Assembly (NCBI RefSeq): GCF_001598035.1
Contig: NZ_CP014835.1
Coordinates: 1,334,501-1,398,500 of the forward strand
Reading direction: 5' to 3'
From: Streptococcus halotolerans
GTDB taxonomy: Bacteria > Bacillota > Bacilli > Lactobacillales > Streptococcaceae
Length of the DNA: 64,000 nt
Below are positions 28,708 to 38,148 of this stretch, piece by piece. Under the pieces are notes generated by a model. It was not told where the DNA came from. It worked only from the letters and a program-made list of their open reading frames with translations, and did no database searches. A program made the position numbers and the translations under genes. Position 1 is the stretch's first letter, and every line of letters starts with the position of its first letter.

Positions 28708-28851
28708 ATTATTCATCAAGTATATGCATTGCCCACTAATCTAGACAACATTTCTAAAGCGAAGCCCTTTTGGCACTAGACCCTAGATGATACTAATGTG
28801 AAGTGAATCGTTTAATAGCTGTCTTTCTAATTTGACGATAAAAAATGGGCG

Positions 28852-29847
28852 CTAATCTATTAGACTAACGATGGTTCGTCCTAAATGGCTGCCTGTTTTG
28901 AGCGTTTCCAAGTGCTTAGGAAGTTCCTCTAAGCCAATCGTATTCGTCTCTAACTTCTCAAGGATTTGATGGTATTGAGCTAATGCTGACCAGGCTTCAA
29001 GGCGTTTCTGATGACTGATATTAACAGAGTCTATGCCTAATACATTAACCCCTCGTAAGATAAAGGGTAAGACAGTCGTTTTTAATCCAATCCCCCCTGC
29101 ATTGCCACACAAGGACATGGCTCCTCCATAAGCTAACTGAGGAAGCAAATGACTGGCCACATCACCACCAACCGTATCAAGGACAAACTCATACTGTTCT
29201 TTCAACAACAAAGGCTTTTCTTTAATAAAAATCGCTTCTGGTCGAATGACTTGGTCAGCCCCTAAACGACTGACAAGCGGCTCTTGATAATCTTTGCGTA
29301 CTAGGGCTGTCACATTACTATAACCACGCGCTTTTAAAAGCGCTAGCGCAACTGATCCGACCCCACCACTGGCTCCTGTCACTAAAACACGCGCCTCTTT
29401 GCTATCTGACAGTCCAGCATTTTCCAAAGCCAAAATCGACAAAATCGCTGTTAAACCAGCTGTTCCGTAAACCATAGCATCTTTCAAACTAAGCCCTTTG
29501 GGCAGGGGAATCACCCAGTCTTTAGGCACACGCGCATACTCTGAAAAGCCGCCCGTGTGTGACATGCCCATCTCATAGCCTGTGACAAGGACTTCTTGGC
29601 CTTCTTGAAAATCAGCACTGTCTGATGACACTACTATCCCAGCCAAGTCAATTCCTGGTATCATTGGGTAGTTTCGAATTACTCCGCCCTTGGGCTGAAC
29701 TGCTAACTTATCCTTGTAATTGAGCGAGCTGTAATCTACTTTGATCACTACCTCACCTGGACTAAGATCATCTAATGTGATTTCCTTAGAACCCAGCGCT
29801 AACTGCCCTTGATTATCTTCTAAATACATGGCTTTAAAAGTATCCAT
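28852..29847 (-). CDS. YhdH/AcuI-family NADPH quinone oxidoreductase-like enzyme
   Basis: 331 residues, zinc-free medium-chain dehydrogenase/reductase of the YhdH/AcuI (acrylyl-CoA reductase) type. Visible are the N-terminal GroES-like domain with DYSSLNYKDKLA (about 39-50) and PGIDLAGIV, and the nucleotide-binding VTGASGGVGSVALALLK (about 155). No structural zinc cysteine cluster is seen. It probably reduces enoyl or acrylyl thioesters or quinones with NADPH; the physiological substrate is unknown. It follows nusG, separated by a terminator, so it is likely expressed separately or by read-through. Confidence 0.85.
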   Translation of the reverse strand: MDTFKAMYLEDNQGQLALGSKEITLDDLSPGEVVIKVDYSSLNYKDKLAVQPKGGVIRNYPMIPGIDLAGIVVSSDSADFQEGQEVLVTGYEMGMSHTGGFSEYARVPKDWVIPLPKGLSLKDAMVYGTAGLTAILSILALENAGLSDSKEARVLVTGASGGVGSVALALLKARGYSNVTALVRKDYQEPLVSRLGADQVIRPEAIFIKEKPLLLKEQYEFVLDTVGGDVASHLLPQLAYGGAMSLCGNAGGIGLKTTVLPFILRGVNVLGIDSVNISHQKRLEAWSALAQYHQILEKLETNTIGLEELPKHLETLKTGSHLGRTIVSLID

Positions 29848-29872
29848 CTGGTAACTTCCTTTCTAGTAAACA

Positions 29873-29899
29873 AAAAGACCCTACATTTCTGCAGAGTCC
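29873..29899 (-). terminator. Terminator after nusG
   Basis: On the minus strand GACTCTGCA-gaaa-TGTAGGGTC (with wobbles) is followed by TTTTTG. It lies between nusG and the downstream reductase gene. Confidence 0.7.
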
Positions 29900-29923
29900 T
29901 CTCTAAATTTCAAAACGATAGGG

Positions 29924-30466
29924 TTATGCCAACTCCGCAATTTGGTATAATTCAAGATCTGCCTGAGTCTCAGTGCCAAACATGTTAATCATCAATTTGA
30001 CCTTGTTACCATCAATCTCAACAACACGTCCCTCTTGTCCCATAAAGGCACCATCAACGATTTGCACCACATCACCAGCTTTGATGTTGGTATCAAAGAC
30101 ATCAACAGTTTGACCCATAGAGATAAGAATCGAACGAATTTCTTCTTCCAAAAGCGGTGTTGGTTTCGAACGGTTACCGTGTGATCCCACAAAACCGGTA
30201 ACGTTTGGGGTATTACGCACCACAAACCATGCTTCATCCGTCATCACCATTTCAACCAAGACATAACCTGGAAAACGATTTTCTTCGACTTCTTTAGTTT
30301 TTCCATTTTTCTCAACGTTAACCGTTTGTGTGGGGATTTCAACACGCAAAATGTTATCTAACATGTTATAAGTCTGCGCGCGTTGCAATAGGTTTTCTTT
30401 AACTTTATTTTCGTAACCTGAATAAGTTTGAAGGACAAACCAGCCCTTATCAAATGAATCTAACAT
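29924..30466 (-). CDS. nusG: Transcription termination/antitermination factor NusG
   Basis: 180 residues. The N-terminal NGN domain starts KGWFVLQTYSGYENKVKENL and includes FPGYVLVEMVMTDEAW. The C-terminal KOW domain is AGDVVQIVDGAFMGQEGRV (about 128-146). It binds RNA polymerase and couples it to Rho or ribosomes. AAGGAG precedes the ATG. NusG is normally adjacent to secE; here about 530 bp with a terminator-like hairpin separates them. Confidence 0.97.
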   Translation of the reverse strand: MLDSFDKGWFVLQTYSGYENKVKENLLQRAQTYNMLDNILRVEIPTQTVNVEKNGKTKEVEENRFPGYVLVEMVMTDEAWFVVRNTPNVTGFVGSHGNRSKPTPLLEEEIRSILISMGQTVDVFDTNIKAGDVVQIVDGAFMGQEGRVVEIDGNKVKLMINMFGTETQADLELYQIAELA

Positions 30467-30833
30467 GATTATTCTCCTTTTTGATTGTTCGCTAATCTTA
30501 CTATTAACGTCTAGTTAACTGACCATGTTTTTAGTAGTAACCTATGACGAGAGGTTGAGAGCCAAAATAAGCCTTTTGATAAAAATCATATCTATTTCAT
30601 AAGATTTCCTTCTTATCGCAAGAGCTAATCGCTTTTTAGCCACTTTCCCCCTACTCTTGTCACGCTCTATCATAAGCAGCACTTGTTAGGCGGCACATCA
30701 TAAATACTGATATGAGTCATAGAGGCGGGAGAGGTCTACACTGAAATGACTAACAAATAGCTATAAAGCAGTTAAAAAGATCCTAAAGCCTATAAACGGC
30801 TGGTCCCGACCTTCTATCATAGCAAAATGGCAT

Positions 30834-30853
30834 AATAAAAAGCCTCAATGGCT
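30834..30853 (-). terminator. Short terminator between secE and nusG
   Basis: On the minus strand AGCC-ATTGA-GGCT is followed by TTTTTATT. The stem is only 4-5 bp, so efficiency is doubtful. The gap 30467-30997 otherwise shows no gene or tRNA; a separate nusG promoter must be inside it, but I could not place it with confidence. Confidence 0.45.
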
Positions 30854-30997
30854 ATATCTGCGACTTCATTATACCATACTAGAGACCTCTCTGACCACTG
30901 AAAATCAAAAAAACAAGCCAGTTTTCGTACGCGACCTCAAACGCTAGACCTTATCTCTAACGCTTAAAACTCCCTACGTTTACTGACTTATTTTAGA

Positions 30998-31174
30998 TTA
31001 AAACATGTTTAAGATAGAAAGAACACCTGTTGAAATCAACTTATCGAACAAGAAGATGATAACCGTGAAAAACGCAGTATACTCTAATACAGCAAGAAAG
31101 TCTTTCCATCGTTGCTTGTGGTCTGGCCATGTTGTATCTTTTAAAACTTTAAAAATACCTGGAATAAATCTCAC
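30998..31174 (-). CDS. secE: Preprotein translocase subunit SecE
   Basis: 58 residues on the minus strand, starting at GTG (31172-31174) with AGGAGAAAAACG upstream. The sequence has the SecE core: FKVLKDTTWPDHKQRWKDF followed by one membrane helix (YTAFFTVIIFLFDKLI) and a short tail. It clamps the SecYEG channel. It starts 10 nt after the rpmG stop, so rpmG and secE are cotranscribed. Confidence 0.93.
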   Translation of the reverse strand: MRFIPGIFKVLKDTTWPDHKQRWKDFLAVLEYTAFFTVIIFLFDKLISTGVLSILNMF

Positions 31175-31184
31175 CGTTTTTCTC

Positions 31185-31337
31185 CTATCTTGTTTCTTTG
31201 TGTAGTGTATATTTTTGACAATGTTTACAAAATTTATTGACTTCTAGTCGTGTTGGTTTTGGGTTGCTAGATACTCCGATAGAGTAATTTCGACTTCCAC
31301 ACTCTGCACACGCTAGGCTTGCTTTTTTCTGTGCCAT
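31185..31337 (-). CDS. rpmG: 50S ribosomal protein L33
   Basis: 50 residues, [19 protein letters not shown] at the N-terminus. It has the zinc-ribbon pairs CAEC (about 10-13) and CKHC (about 37-40) and the usual YTLHKETR ending. GGAGG ahead of the ATG supports the start. It is a zinc-type (C+) L33 form next to secE, as in many Firmicutes, and follows pbp2A on the same strand. Confidence 0.95.
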   Translation of the reverse strand: MAQKKASLACAECGSRNYSIGVSSNPKPTRLEVNKFCKHCQKYTLHKETR

Positions 31338-31385
31338 AACGCCTCCGTAACTTTTACTTTACCATAATTCAAAGATTGTGGCAAG

Positions 31386-33782
31386 CTAGTTCAACCAACT
31401 CTCGATAGCATTCCATACTCGTCTAGCCTTATCCTCCAGATTCGCATCTTGAACCGCTCGATCAAAGTTATTTTTGGCAGATTCCGCTCCCTTTTTAAGA
31501 TCATCAAAAATATTAGAAACTTTAGGTGCTACACTCTCTTCTGCTTCAGCTGGATTGGCCGTGTAAGTTGGAGCAACACCGTCTGAAATATAAGCATTTT
31601 CCGCGTCAAAGCTCGAACCAGCAGTATGAGGCAAGACATTACTGGCAACGGCACTAAAAATGGTAGACGCTGTTCCAGAACTTGCGCCAGTCAGATAGTG
31701 GTTTTCATCAGTCTTTTCAAAACCAATCCACTGACTCAAGACAATATCTGGAGTATAGCCAACAACCCACTGATCACTGGTTAAATCAGGATTAAACTTC
31801 GTTTCGGTTGTTCCAGTTTTACCAGCCATAGTATAGCCATAAGCATTGGCATTAACCGCTGAACCATTGGAGAAGGTTCCCAGCATCATGCTAGTCATTT
31901 TTTTGCTAACACTTTGACTAATCACACGTTGATTTGATTCTTTAAACTGCTTGATGATTTTGCCACTGGCGGTCTCAATTCGGGTAATCAAGTGCGCTTT
32001 AGGCATGACACCATTATTAGCGAATGTTGCATAGGCTTGAGCTATTTCAAGTGGGCTAGTCGTGACACTTCCCCCAAGGGCAACACCGAGTTCTCTGTTG
32101 GCAGCAGACATATTAAGACCGAATTTTTTACCATAACTAAAGGCTTTTGATAGCCCCAGTTTATCTACAAGATAAACTGCTGGAACGTTGTATGAATTAG
32201 CTAAAGCTTGGTACATAGGAACATCCTCAGATTCATAACCACCAAAGTTTTCCGGTCTATAGCCCTTATAATCAATTGGCGTGTTTGGCAATAACTTATG
32301 GATAGAGTACCCATTAGCAACCGCTGGGGCGTAAGCCACGAGAGGTTTAATTGCAGATCCTGGACTCCGCTTGGCTTGAGTTGCATAGTTGAAACTCCTA
32401 AAGGATTGACTAGTACTAGAAACCCTACCTACCAAACCTCTGACCGCACCTGTCTTAGGATCCATCGCTACACTGGCGCCCTGCGAGGATTCACCATCTT
32501 CCGCCACTGGGAAATAAGAAGTGTCATCATAGACATACTGCATCCCTACTTGATAGTTCTGGTCTAATTCCGTGTAAATCTTGTAGCCCTTATTAACAAT
32601 ATCGTCTTCGGTTAAGCCATACTTTTGAGTAGCTTCCTGAATAACCGCATCAAAATACGATGGGTATTGATAGGTATCCGAAGTGCCGCCATAATTATCT
32701 GCTAGCTCTCTTGAAATATCAACGCTAGCCGCTTGTTCGGCTTCTCTTTGACTAATAACTTTGGCATCGACCATAACACCAAGAACTGTATCACGTCGAT
32801 TGGTTGCATTTTTGATAGAATAAAGCGGGTTGTAAACCTCTGGTCCTTTGAGCATACCAGCTAAAATAGCTGATTGTTCCAAGGTTAACTCTGCTGCACT
32901 GACACCAAAATACTTGTGACTAGCATCCTCAATCCCCCAAACACTGTTTCCAAAATAAGCATTATTGAGATACATAGTGAGAATCTCATCCTTACTGTAC
33001 TGTTTGGTTAATTCTAAAGCTAGGAAGAATTCTTTTGCTTTACGAGTAATCGTCTGCTCTTGAGATAAATAAGCATTTTTAGCAAGTTGCTGGGTGATGG
33101 TCGATCCGCCCCCAAATTTCCCCATGGTAACAATCGCTAAGGCAAACCGAGAGAAATTAATCCCATTGTTTTTATAAAAGCTCCTATCCTCTGTTGAAAT
33201 GACTGCCTTTTTAAGGTTATCACTGATGGCATCCAGTTCCACATAGGTTCCCTTCTGACCAGACAGACTACCAACCTGCTCTTCATTCTTGTCATAGATA
33301 AGCGTGGTCGCTTTCAAGGCTGACTGTAAATCTTCCACATCGGCTGTCTTGGCCAAATAAAACAAATAAGATCCGACAACCAAACTAAAAATCGCTCCTA
33401 TCAGGAGGATAATTTTTCCAATGTGGTAACGACGCCAAAAGCGTCGAATCCAAGAATCACGTGCCGGAATAAGCCTACGTACAATCGCCAATTTAGGATA
33501 TTTTTTGATCAACCGTTCTGAGAGACTTAATCTGTCTCTTTGACCATGGTAAGCTCGTTCTTTATGACGACTTGAGCGATCAAATCGCCTTGATTTCTCT
33601 TTATTATCTTTAGAGCTATCCTCCGTAAAACCTTGATAAACTTGAGTTTCATCGGCGTTTGTGTCATCAGAATAATCCTCAAGATCATCTAGATCATAAA
33701 CACCAAAATCGCGGTCATCCTCCTCTTTATCAGTAGAAAGAAGGTTTTTTAAGCTCTTTTTCCATTTATCAAATATTGTCAT
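31386..33782 (-). CDS. pbp2A: Class A penicillin-binding protein 2A
   Basis: 798 residues, bifunctional peptidoglycan synthase. An acidic cytoplasmic N-terminus (~110 residues) leads to one membrane helix (IILLIGAIFSLVVGSYLFYL). The GT51 glycosyltransferase domain follows, with EDRSFYKNNGI and GGGSTITQQLAKN. The transpeptidase domain carries SPGSAIK (SxxK), SYN (SxN) and KTGTT. It polymerises and cross-links peptidoglycan. It precedes rpmG-secE-nusG, the conserved streptococcal order, and is divergent from the pseudouridine synthase gene. Confidence 0.95.
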   Translation of the reverse strand: MTIFDKWKKSLKNLLSTDKEEDDRDFGVYDLDDLEDYSDDTNADETQVYQGFTEDSSKDNKEKSRRFDRSSRHKERAYHGQRDRLSLSERLIKKYPKLAIVRRLIPARDSWIRRFWRRYHIGKIILLIGAIFSLVVGSYLFYLAKTADVEDLQSALKATTLIYDKNEEQVGSLSGQKGTYVELDAISDNLKKAVISTEDRSFYKNNGINFSRFALAIVTMGKFGGGSTITQQLAKNAYLSQEQTITRKAKEFFLALELTKQYSKDEILTMYLNNAYFGNSVWGIEDASHKYFGVSAAELTLEQSAILAGMLKGPEVYNPLYSIKNATNRRDTVLGVMVDAKVISQREAEQAASVDISRELADNYGGTSDTYQYPSYFDAVIQEATQKYGLTEDDIVNKGYKIYTELDQNYQVGMQYVYDDTSYFPVAEDGESSQGASVAMDPKTGAVRGLVGRVSSTSQSFRSFNYATQAKRSPGSAIKPLVAYAPAVANGYSIHKLLPNTPIDYKGYRPENFGGYESEDVPMYQALANSYNVPAVYLVDKLGLSKAFSYGKKFGLNMSAANRELGVALGGSVTTSPLEIAQAYATFANNGVMPKAHLITRIETASGKIIKQFKESNQRVISQSVSKKMTSMMLGTFSNGSAVNANAYGYTMAGKTGTTETKFNPDLTSDQWVVGYTPDIVLSQWIGFEKTDENHYLTGASSGTASTIFSAVASNVLPHTAGSSFDAENAYISDGVAPTYTANPAEAEESVAPKVSNIFDDLKKGAESAKNNFDRAVQDANLEDKARRVWNAIESWLN

Positions 33783-33890
33783 AAGCCTATTATATCAATT
33801 TTCTAGTGAGATTCTCCTAAAAAAACTGTTACCAAGCTTACAAGTAAGTTTCAGTTAAGCATCCCCTTTCTAAGATGTTATAATAGCTTT

Positions 33891-34760
33891 ATGACATTTA
33901 CGGTAAGCATTCAAAACCCTTATCCCGAAACCACGGTTAAGGAACTCTTAGAAGAACATTTGTTAATCCCGCGTAAGGTAAGGCATTTCTTACGGACCAA
34001 AAAGAACGTCCGTGTTAATCATGAATTGATCAATTGGCAAAGTCCAGTTGCTTTAGGAGACACTGTTGAACTCACCTTCGATGAGGACGATTATCCTACT
34101 AAAGACATACCTTTGGGACATGCCGATCTGGTGGACTGTCTTTACCAAGATGAGCATCTCATCGTTGTTAATAAACCTGAAGGCATGAAGACGCACGGCA
34201 ATGAGCCGACTGAACTTGCTCTATTAAATCATGTCTCCGCCTTTGTAGGAAAGACCTGCTATGTTGTTCATCGACTAGATATGGAAACCAGTGGCACCGT
34301 GCTTTTCGCTAAAAATCCTTTTATTCTACCAATCCTAAATCGACTGTTAGAAAATAAACAGATCAAGCGTCAATACCGGGCATTGGTTCAAGGACACTTT
34401 TCAGACAGGAGTATAACTTATCGTCAAGCCATTGGTCGTCATCGCCACGACCGTCGCAAGCGAGTGGTGGATGCGCGAAACGGTCAAAAGGCGATCACCC
34501 ACGTCCAAGTTCTCAAAGCTTTCGACAAGAATAGTCTCATCAACTGCCAGTTAGAGACAGGACGCACGCATCAAATCAGAGTCCACCTTAGTCATAACAA
34601 CCACCCCATCTTAGGTGATCCCCTCTATCACCCAAAACCAAAAGGACGACTGATGCTGCATGCGCACGCGCTGTCTTTTACACATCCACTAACCCTTGAA
34701 ACCATTCACGTCACTGCCAAATCACAAACCTTTGAAAATAGTCTGGTGATGGTGCTGTGA
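33891..34760 (+). CDS. RluA/RluD-family pseudouridine synthase
   Basis: 289 residues. An S4-like N-terminus (RKVRHFLRTKKNVRVNHELI region) precedes the catalytic domain. The catalytic aspartate lies in VVHRLDMETSG (about 123-133), and the family ending is visible as ETGRTHQIRVHLSH (about 223-236). It isomerises specific uridines in rRNA or tRNA; the target within the RluA/C/D group cannot be set from sequence. The gene has its own terminator and is divergent from pbp2A. Confidence 0.92.
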   Translation: MTFTVSIQNPYPETTVKELLEEHLLIPRKVRHFLRTKKNVRVNHELINWQSPVALGDTVELTFDEDDYPTKDIPLGHADLVDCLYQDEHLIVVNKPEGMKTHGNEPTELALLNHVSAFVGKTCYVVHRLDMETSGTVLFAKNPFILPILNRLLENKQIKRQYRALVQGHFSDRSITYRQAIGRHRHDRRKRVVDARNGQKAITHVQVLKAFDKNSLINCQLETGRTHQIRVHLSHNNHPILGDPLYHPKPKGRLMLHAHALSFTHPLTLETIHVTAKSQTFENSLVMVL

Positions 34761-34767
34761 AGACACT

Positions 34768-34818
34768 AAAACCACCTAACATCCCTACTTGCAAGCAGGG
34801 ACGTTAGGTGGTTTTTTG
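34768..34818 (+). terminator. Terminator of the pseudouridine synthase gene
   Basis: AAACCACCTAAC and its complement form an outer stem, and TCCCT/AGGGA an inner stem. A run of six T residues follows. It lies 8 bp after the stop. The remainder of the gap to 35113 shows no gene. Confidence 0.9.
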
Positions 34819-35113
34819 AAATACCCTACAACAGATCTCTATCAGTAGGTAAAAACTCTGCTTTTTGAAAATCTTGTCGTGTCGATTGGCATAGCTGAAT
34901 GATAAACTAAATACAATAGCTGAAGCCTGAAAGGAAAAAGGTTTAAATCTTGTGTAGGAGTAAATTAGTTCTTGCCGAGCAATGTAGGTAGCCCTTCATC
35001 ACAGTAATTAGCATACCTTTAACTGACTCTGACCTAGCAAATCAGACAGCAAATGTCTCACCGTTTACTCTCTAAGCGACTGAATTTCCTAGCCTAACAG
35101 CTGATCCTACTGA

Positions 35114-35515
35114 TTAGTCATCGTCGTCATCTGACATCACTAAGAGATCATTGACTCGATGAATATTTTCAGCACCAAAGCTTTTTAAATCAATGCTTTC
35201 GCCAATAAGGCAGCTGTTGATGAAACCAACAACCATCGGCATATTCATCCCTGCGTACAAGTCATAATGATAGCCCTTCATCAGAAGTTGTCCTGCTACA
35301 TTACAAGGGGTTCCTCCCATCAGATCTGCTAGCATAACGAACTCTTCAAGCCCATCAATCGTTTGCAAGAGTTTTTCTTCAAACTCTTTAGGGCCCTCTT
35401 CCGGAAGTAGGCCAACCGTATGGATATTTTCTTGTGGTCCCATAATCATCTCGGTACTTTTTTTAAGTTCCTCGCTAAAATGACCATGACTGATTAAAAT
35501 TAACGCTTTTGTCAA
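35114..35515 (-). CDS. PTS mannose-family EIIA component
   Basis: 133 residues, EIIA of the mannose/fructose/sorbose family. The phosphorylated histidine is His10 in LISHGHF, and MGGTPCNVA (about 66-74) is the conserved family loop. It receives phosphate from HPr and passes it to the EIIB encoded upstream. Last gene of the bgaC-PTS group. The C-terminal run of aspartates is unusual. The substrate is inferred to be galactose, a galactose-containing disaccharide or an amino sugar. Confidence 0.92.
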   Translation of the reverse strand: MTKALILISHGHFSEELKKSTEMIMGPQENIHTVGLLPEEGPKEFEEKLLQTIDGLEEFVMLADLMGGTPCNVAGQLLMKGYHYDLYAGMNMPMVVGFINSCLIGESIDLKSFGAENIHRVNDLLVMSDDDDD

Positions 35516-35528
35516 ATTGTCCTCCTAG

Positions 35529-36338
35529 TTAAACACCCAAAATCTTAAAGTATGACATCAACAAGGCAAAAATGATAATAATCAAAATAGCTTTTGTAGA
35601 ACTCATGCCTTTACGACCTAGTAGCCAGAAGACTAAGCCTGTGAACAATGCTGGCACCAAACGTGGGAAAATTTGATCGAATAAATCTTGGATATTGATG
35701 ACCTTATCGCCAATCTTAGGCTCAGCAATGAATTTGAAATTAATCATCGTTGCGATTAAAGCACCGACCATGAACACCCCCATAACAGAGGCCGCATCAA
35801 CCAAGGCACTCAACTTGTCACGCATAGTCGTTACCAGCTTGGTACCTTCTTTATAAGCGAATTCCAGTTGTTTCCAACGAAAGACCATAATCGCAATGTT
35901 GACAGCTACCCAGAGGAATACCCCAATTGGGTTACCATTTGTTGCTAGCGATGCTGCAACAGACCCCATAATGGACGGTACTAGTGAAGCAAAAAGTGAG
36001 TCACCAATCGGAGCAAAAGGTCCCATCAAACCTGTTTTAACCCCATTAACCGCATCTTTAGACGACACCCCTTCATTTTCTTCCAAAGCTAGGTCGATAC
36101 CAGTAATGATGGTATGGAAGAAATTTGACGTGTTAAAGAATTGAACATGTGTTTTCATCATTTCTTTCAATTCTGGTGTGCCATCTCCATAAATTTTGCG
36201 CAGTTGAGGCAAAATAAGATAAAGATAACCTGACCCCTGCATACGCTCATAGTTCCATCCCCATTGGAAAGTAAAGAGACTACGTTTATTAATTTGATTA
36301 AAATCTGCTTTTGTTAATTTGTAATTAGATTTCGTCAT
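35529..36338 (-). CDS. PTS mannose-family EIID component
   Basis: 269 residues from the ATG at 36338, which lies inside the end of the EIIC gene (14-nt overlap). The longer frame upstream is a shadow of EIIC. Family signatures are FQWGWNYERMQGSGYLYLILP (about 23-43), GLMGPFAPIGDSLF and FLWVAVNIAIM. Together with EIIC it forms the membrane channel. EIID proteins begin with a cytosolic domain and end with membrane helices, as seen here. Confidence 0.93.
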   Translation of the reverse strand: MTKSNYKLTKADFNQINKRSLFTFQWGWNYERMQGSGYLYLILPQLRKIYGDGTPELKEMMKTHVQFFNTSNFFHTIITGIDLALEENEGVSSKDAVNGVKTGLMGPFAPIGDSLFASLVPSIMGSVAASLATNGNPIGVFLWVAVNIAIMVFRWKQLEFAYKEGTKLVTTMRDKLSALVDAASVMGVFMVGALIATMINFKFIAEPKIGDKVINIQDLFDQIFPRLVPALFTGLVFWLLGRKGMSSTKAILIIIIFALLMSYFKILGV

Positions 36339-37227
36339 CTTCGATTTCCCCACTTTCAGAAACTTGTGTTGTATGTTCAACAACTGTCACATTTTGTCCA
36401 TTTTTATAGTGTATTGTCGCAAGAGCGGCACCGATAATAGCAATACCAATCATTGGAAGACCTTTGAATGGTGATGCATCGAAAACAGTTTCTTTAAGTC
36501 CTGATTCACCAATGATACCACCTAAAGTTGTAGAAACAGTTTGTAAGTTACCATAAATCGTTGTCAACATAGCAGTCAAGCCGAAACCAAGTACCAAATA
36601 ATGCAAGTTTTTCTTAACCGGCAAGTAATGAAGCAAAATAGCAAACCCAAGACCTGGAAGCATTTTACCAGCCAGTGTCAAACCGTCGGCAATCCATTGG
36701 TAATCAGCAATTGTATTTACCATAGTTTCAACAGCACGACCACCAAGAGCGAGAGCGAGGAAAACAGGAAGCGCACGGGAAAGAGCCCATGGCACTGCAC
36801 CTAAAAGATAGTTGCGTTCAATAGCCTTGTAGTTGAAATTATCAACGTGTTTATCGATACGATGTGCGAAATAAGTGGTTGAAAAACGTCCTAGAATATC
36901 AGTGTAAACCAAGAGAGCTGCCACTGGAACGGCAATCGTTGAGACGGCTAGTTCTGGTTTAATACCTTGTCCAACAGAGAAAGCCGTTGCCAAAACCGCA
37001 CCTGATGTGGCATCAATACGTGAGGCTCCACCAAAAGTACCAACACCTAAGACTAATAATTGAAGACTACCGCCAATAAGCAAACCAGTTGTCATATCAC
37101 CCATAATCAATCCAGAAATAAATCCGGCAAAAACAGGTGATCCAGCAGAGGAGTTAATCGTCAGCTCGTCTAAGATTTGATAAGCCGAATATAGAGTAAG
37201 TAATAAAATTTGCCACCATTCAATCAT
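36325..37227 (-). CDS. PTS mannose-family EIIC component
   Basis: 300 residues from the ATG at 37227, with TAGGAGGATTCATC upstream. The polytopic EIIC fold is shown by MGDMTTGLLIGGSLQLLVLG (about 42-61) and the GGASRIDATSGAVLA loop. A short acidic tail overlaps the EIID start. Unusually, 435 bp separates it from the EIIB gene of the same system, whereas the other genes here overlap or abut. Confidence 0.93.
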   Translation of the reverse strand: MIEWWQILLLTLYSAYQILDELTINSSAGSPVFAGFISGLIMGDMTTGLLIGGSLQLLVLGVGTFGGASRIDATSGAVLATAFSVGQGIKPELAVSTIAVPVAALLVYTDILGRFSTTYFAHRIDKHVDNFNYKAIERNYLLGAVPWALSRALPVFLALALGGRAVETMVNTIADYQWIADGLTLAGKMLPGLGFAILLHYLPVKKNLHYLVLGFGLTAMLTTIYGNLQTVSTTLGGIIGESGLKETVFDASPFKGLPMIGIAIIGAALATIHYKNGQNVTVVEHTTQVSESGEIEDDEI

Positions 37228-37662
37228 GATGAATCCTCCTAAATAAGATGCTAAAGGCACAAATACTCACTGAAAACAAAAGGATAACTCTAAATGACCA
37301 ATCAAGATGCGATAACTCATTGCTAGCTCATCAACCAATGATTGCTAAAGTTCCTTCAGAGCGCCTAGATGACGCCTAAAAGCGGAATCCGGGCAACAGG
37401 GCGTTCGCTTTAGTTTCAGTCCGTATTTATAGCCTGTGTTTAATGTCAAAGAGAAGTCTTCTTCAAAAAAGAAAGACAAGAGCAAAATCACTAAAAGTCT
37501 CTGGAGAGTGAAACTTTCAAAATCTTGCCAGATAGAGCGATGAGGCATCGTCATTGCTTCTCAAAACGAGTTAAATCACACCACCTCAAAAAGCCATTGA
37601 TGCTTTTCCATAATCTTTTTTGACTAAATGCCGTATAGAAATAACAGCACTGTCTTTGCTTA
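37228..37662. other. 435-bp gap splitting the PTS operon, with hairpin
   Basis: Between EIIB and EIIC. A hairpin at 37589-37607 (AAAAGC-7nt-GCTTTTT on the minus strand) could act as a partial terminator after bgaC-EIIB. A 69-codon minus-strand frame (37345-37554) lacks a convincing start, domain or ribosome site and I do not call it a gene. No transposon ends were seen. Confidence 0.5.
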
Positions 37663-38148
37663 TTATCTGACTTTGTCTAGCAGGGTCATGAAATCCTGAG
37701 CACTGTCATTGGGAACCATTTGATGAATGATTTTTGTTCCTTTAACATGAATGGCATCAAAGACTTGGATATCCTCATCTACAACATTAACGGAACGAGA
37801 AACTGCGCGTGTCTCTGGTGTCTGTGACATATTTCCAACATTGAGCTCTGGGATTGACACACCTTTTTCTATTAGTGATAGAAAACGATCTGGTCGACGG
37901 GCAACAATCAGGAGACGTTGTGAATCATATCGGCCTGCTAAAATATTAGCAGCTGCTTTTTCCTCTGTTAAAATCGATAGTTTAACCCCAGCTGGTGTAG
38001 CCAGTTTCAAACCTGTTTTTTCCAAGTCATTATTAACAATATCATTATCCACCACCATAATTCGGCTGATATTTAATTTTGTTGTCCATAGATTGGCCAC
38101 CTGACCGTGAATTAAACGGCCATCAATACGAGTTGCAACAATTGTCAT
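37663..38148 (-). CDS. PTS mannose-family EIIB component
   Basis: 161 residues. The phosphorylated histidine is His14 in RIDGRLIHGQVANLW, the classic sorbose-family EIIB site. It is followed by IMVVDNDIVNND and the C-terminal LNVGNMSQTPETRAV region. The ATG overlaps the stop of bgaC by 4 nt (ATGA), so EIIB is coupled to the beta-galactosidase. It transfers phosphate to the sugar translocated by EIIC/EIID. Confidence 0.93.
   Translation of the reverse strand: MTIVATRIDGRLIHGQVANLWTTKLNISRIMVVDNDIVNNDLEKTGLKLATPAGVKLSILTEEKAAANILAGRYDSQRLLIVARRPDRFLSLIEKGVSIPELNVGNMSQTPETRAVSRSVNVVDEDIQVFDAIHVKGTKIIHQMVPNDSAQDFMTLLDKVR

Noticed and set aside
31005..31205. 66-codon plus-strand frame
   Set aside because: It is antisense to secE, whose conserved sequence and ribosome site are on the minus strand.
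37345..37554. 69-codon minus-strand frame in the PTS gap
   Set aside because: No plausible ribosome site, domain or coupling with its neighbours.
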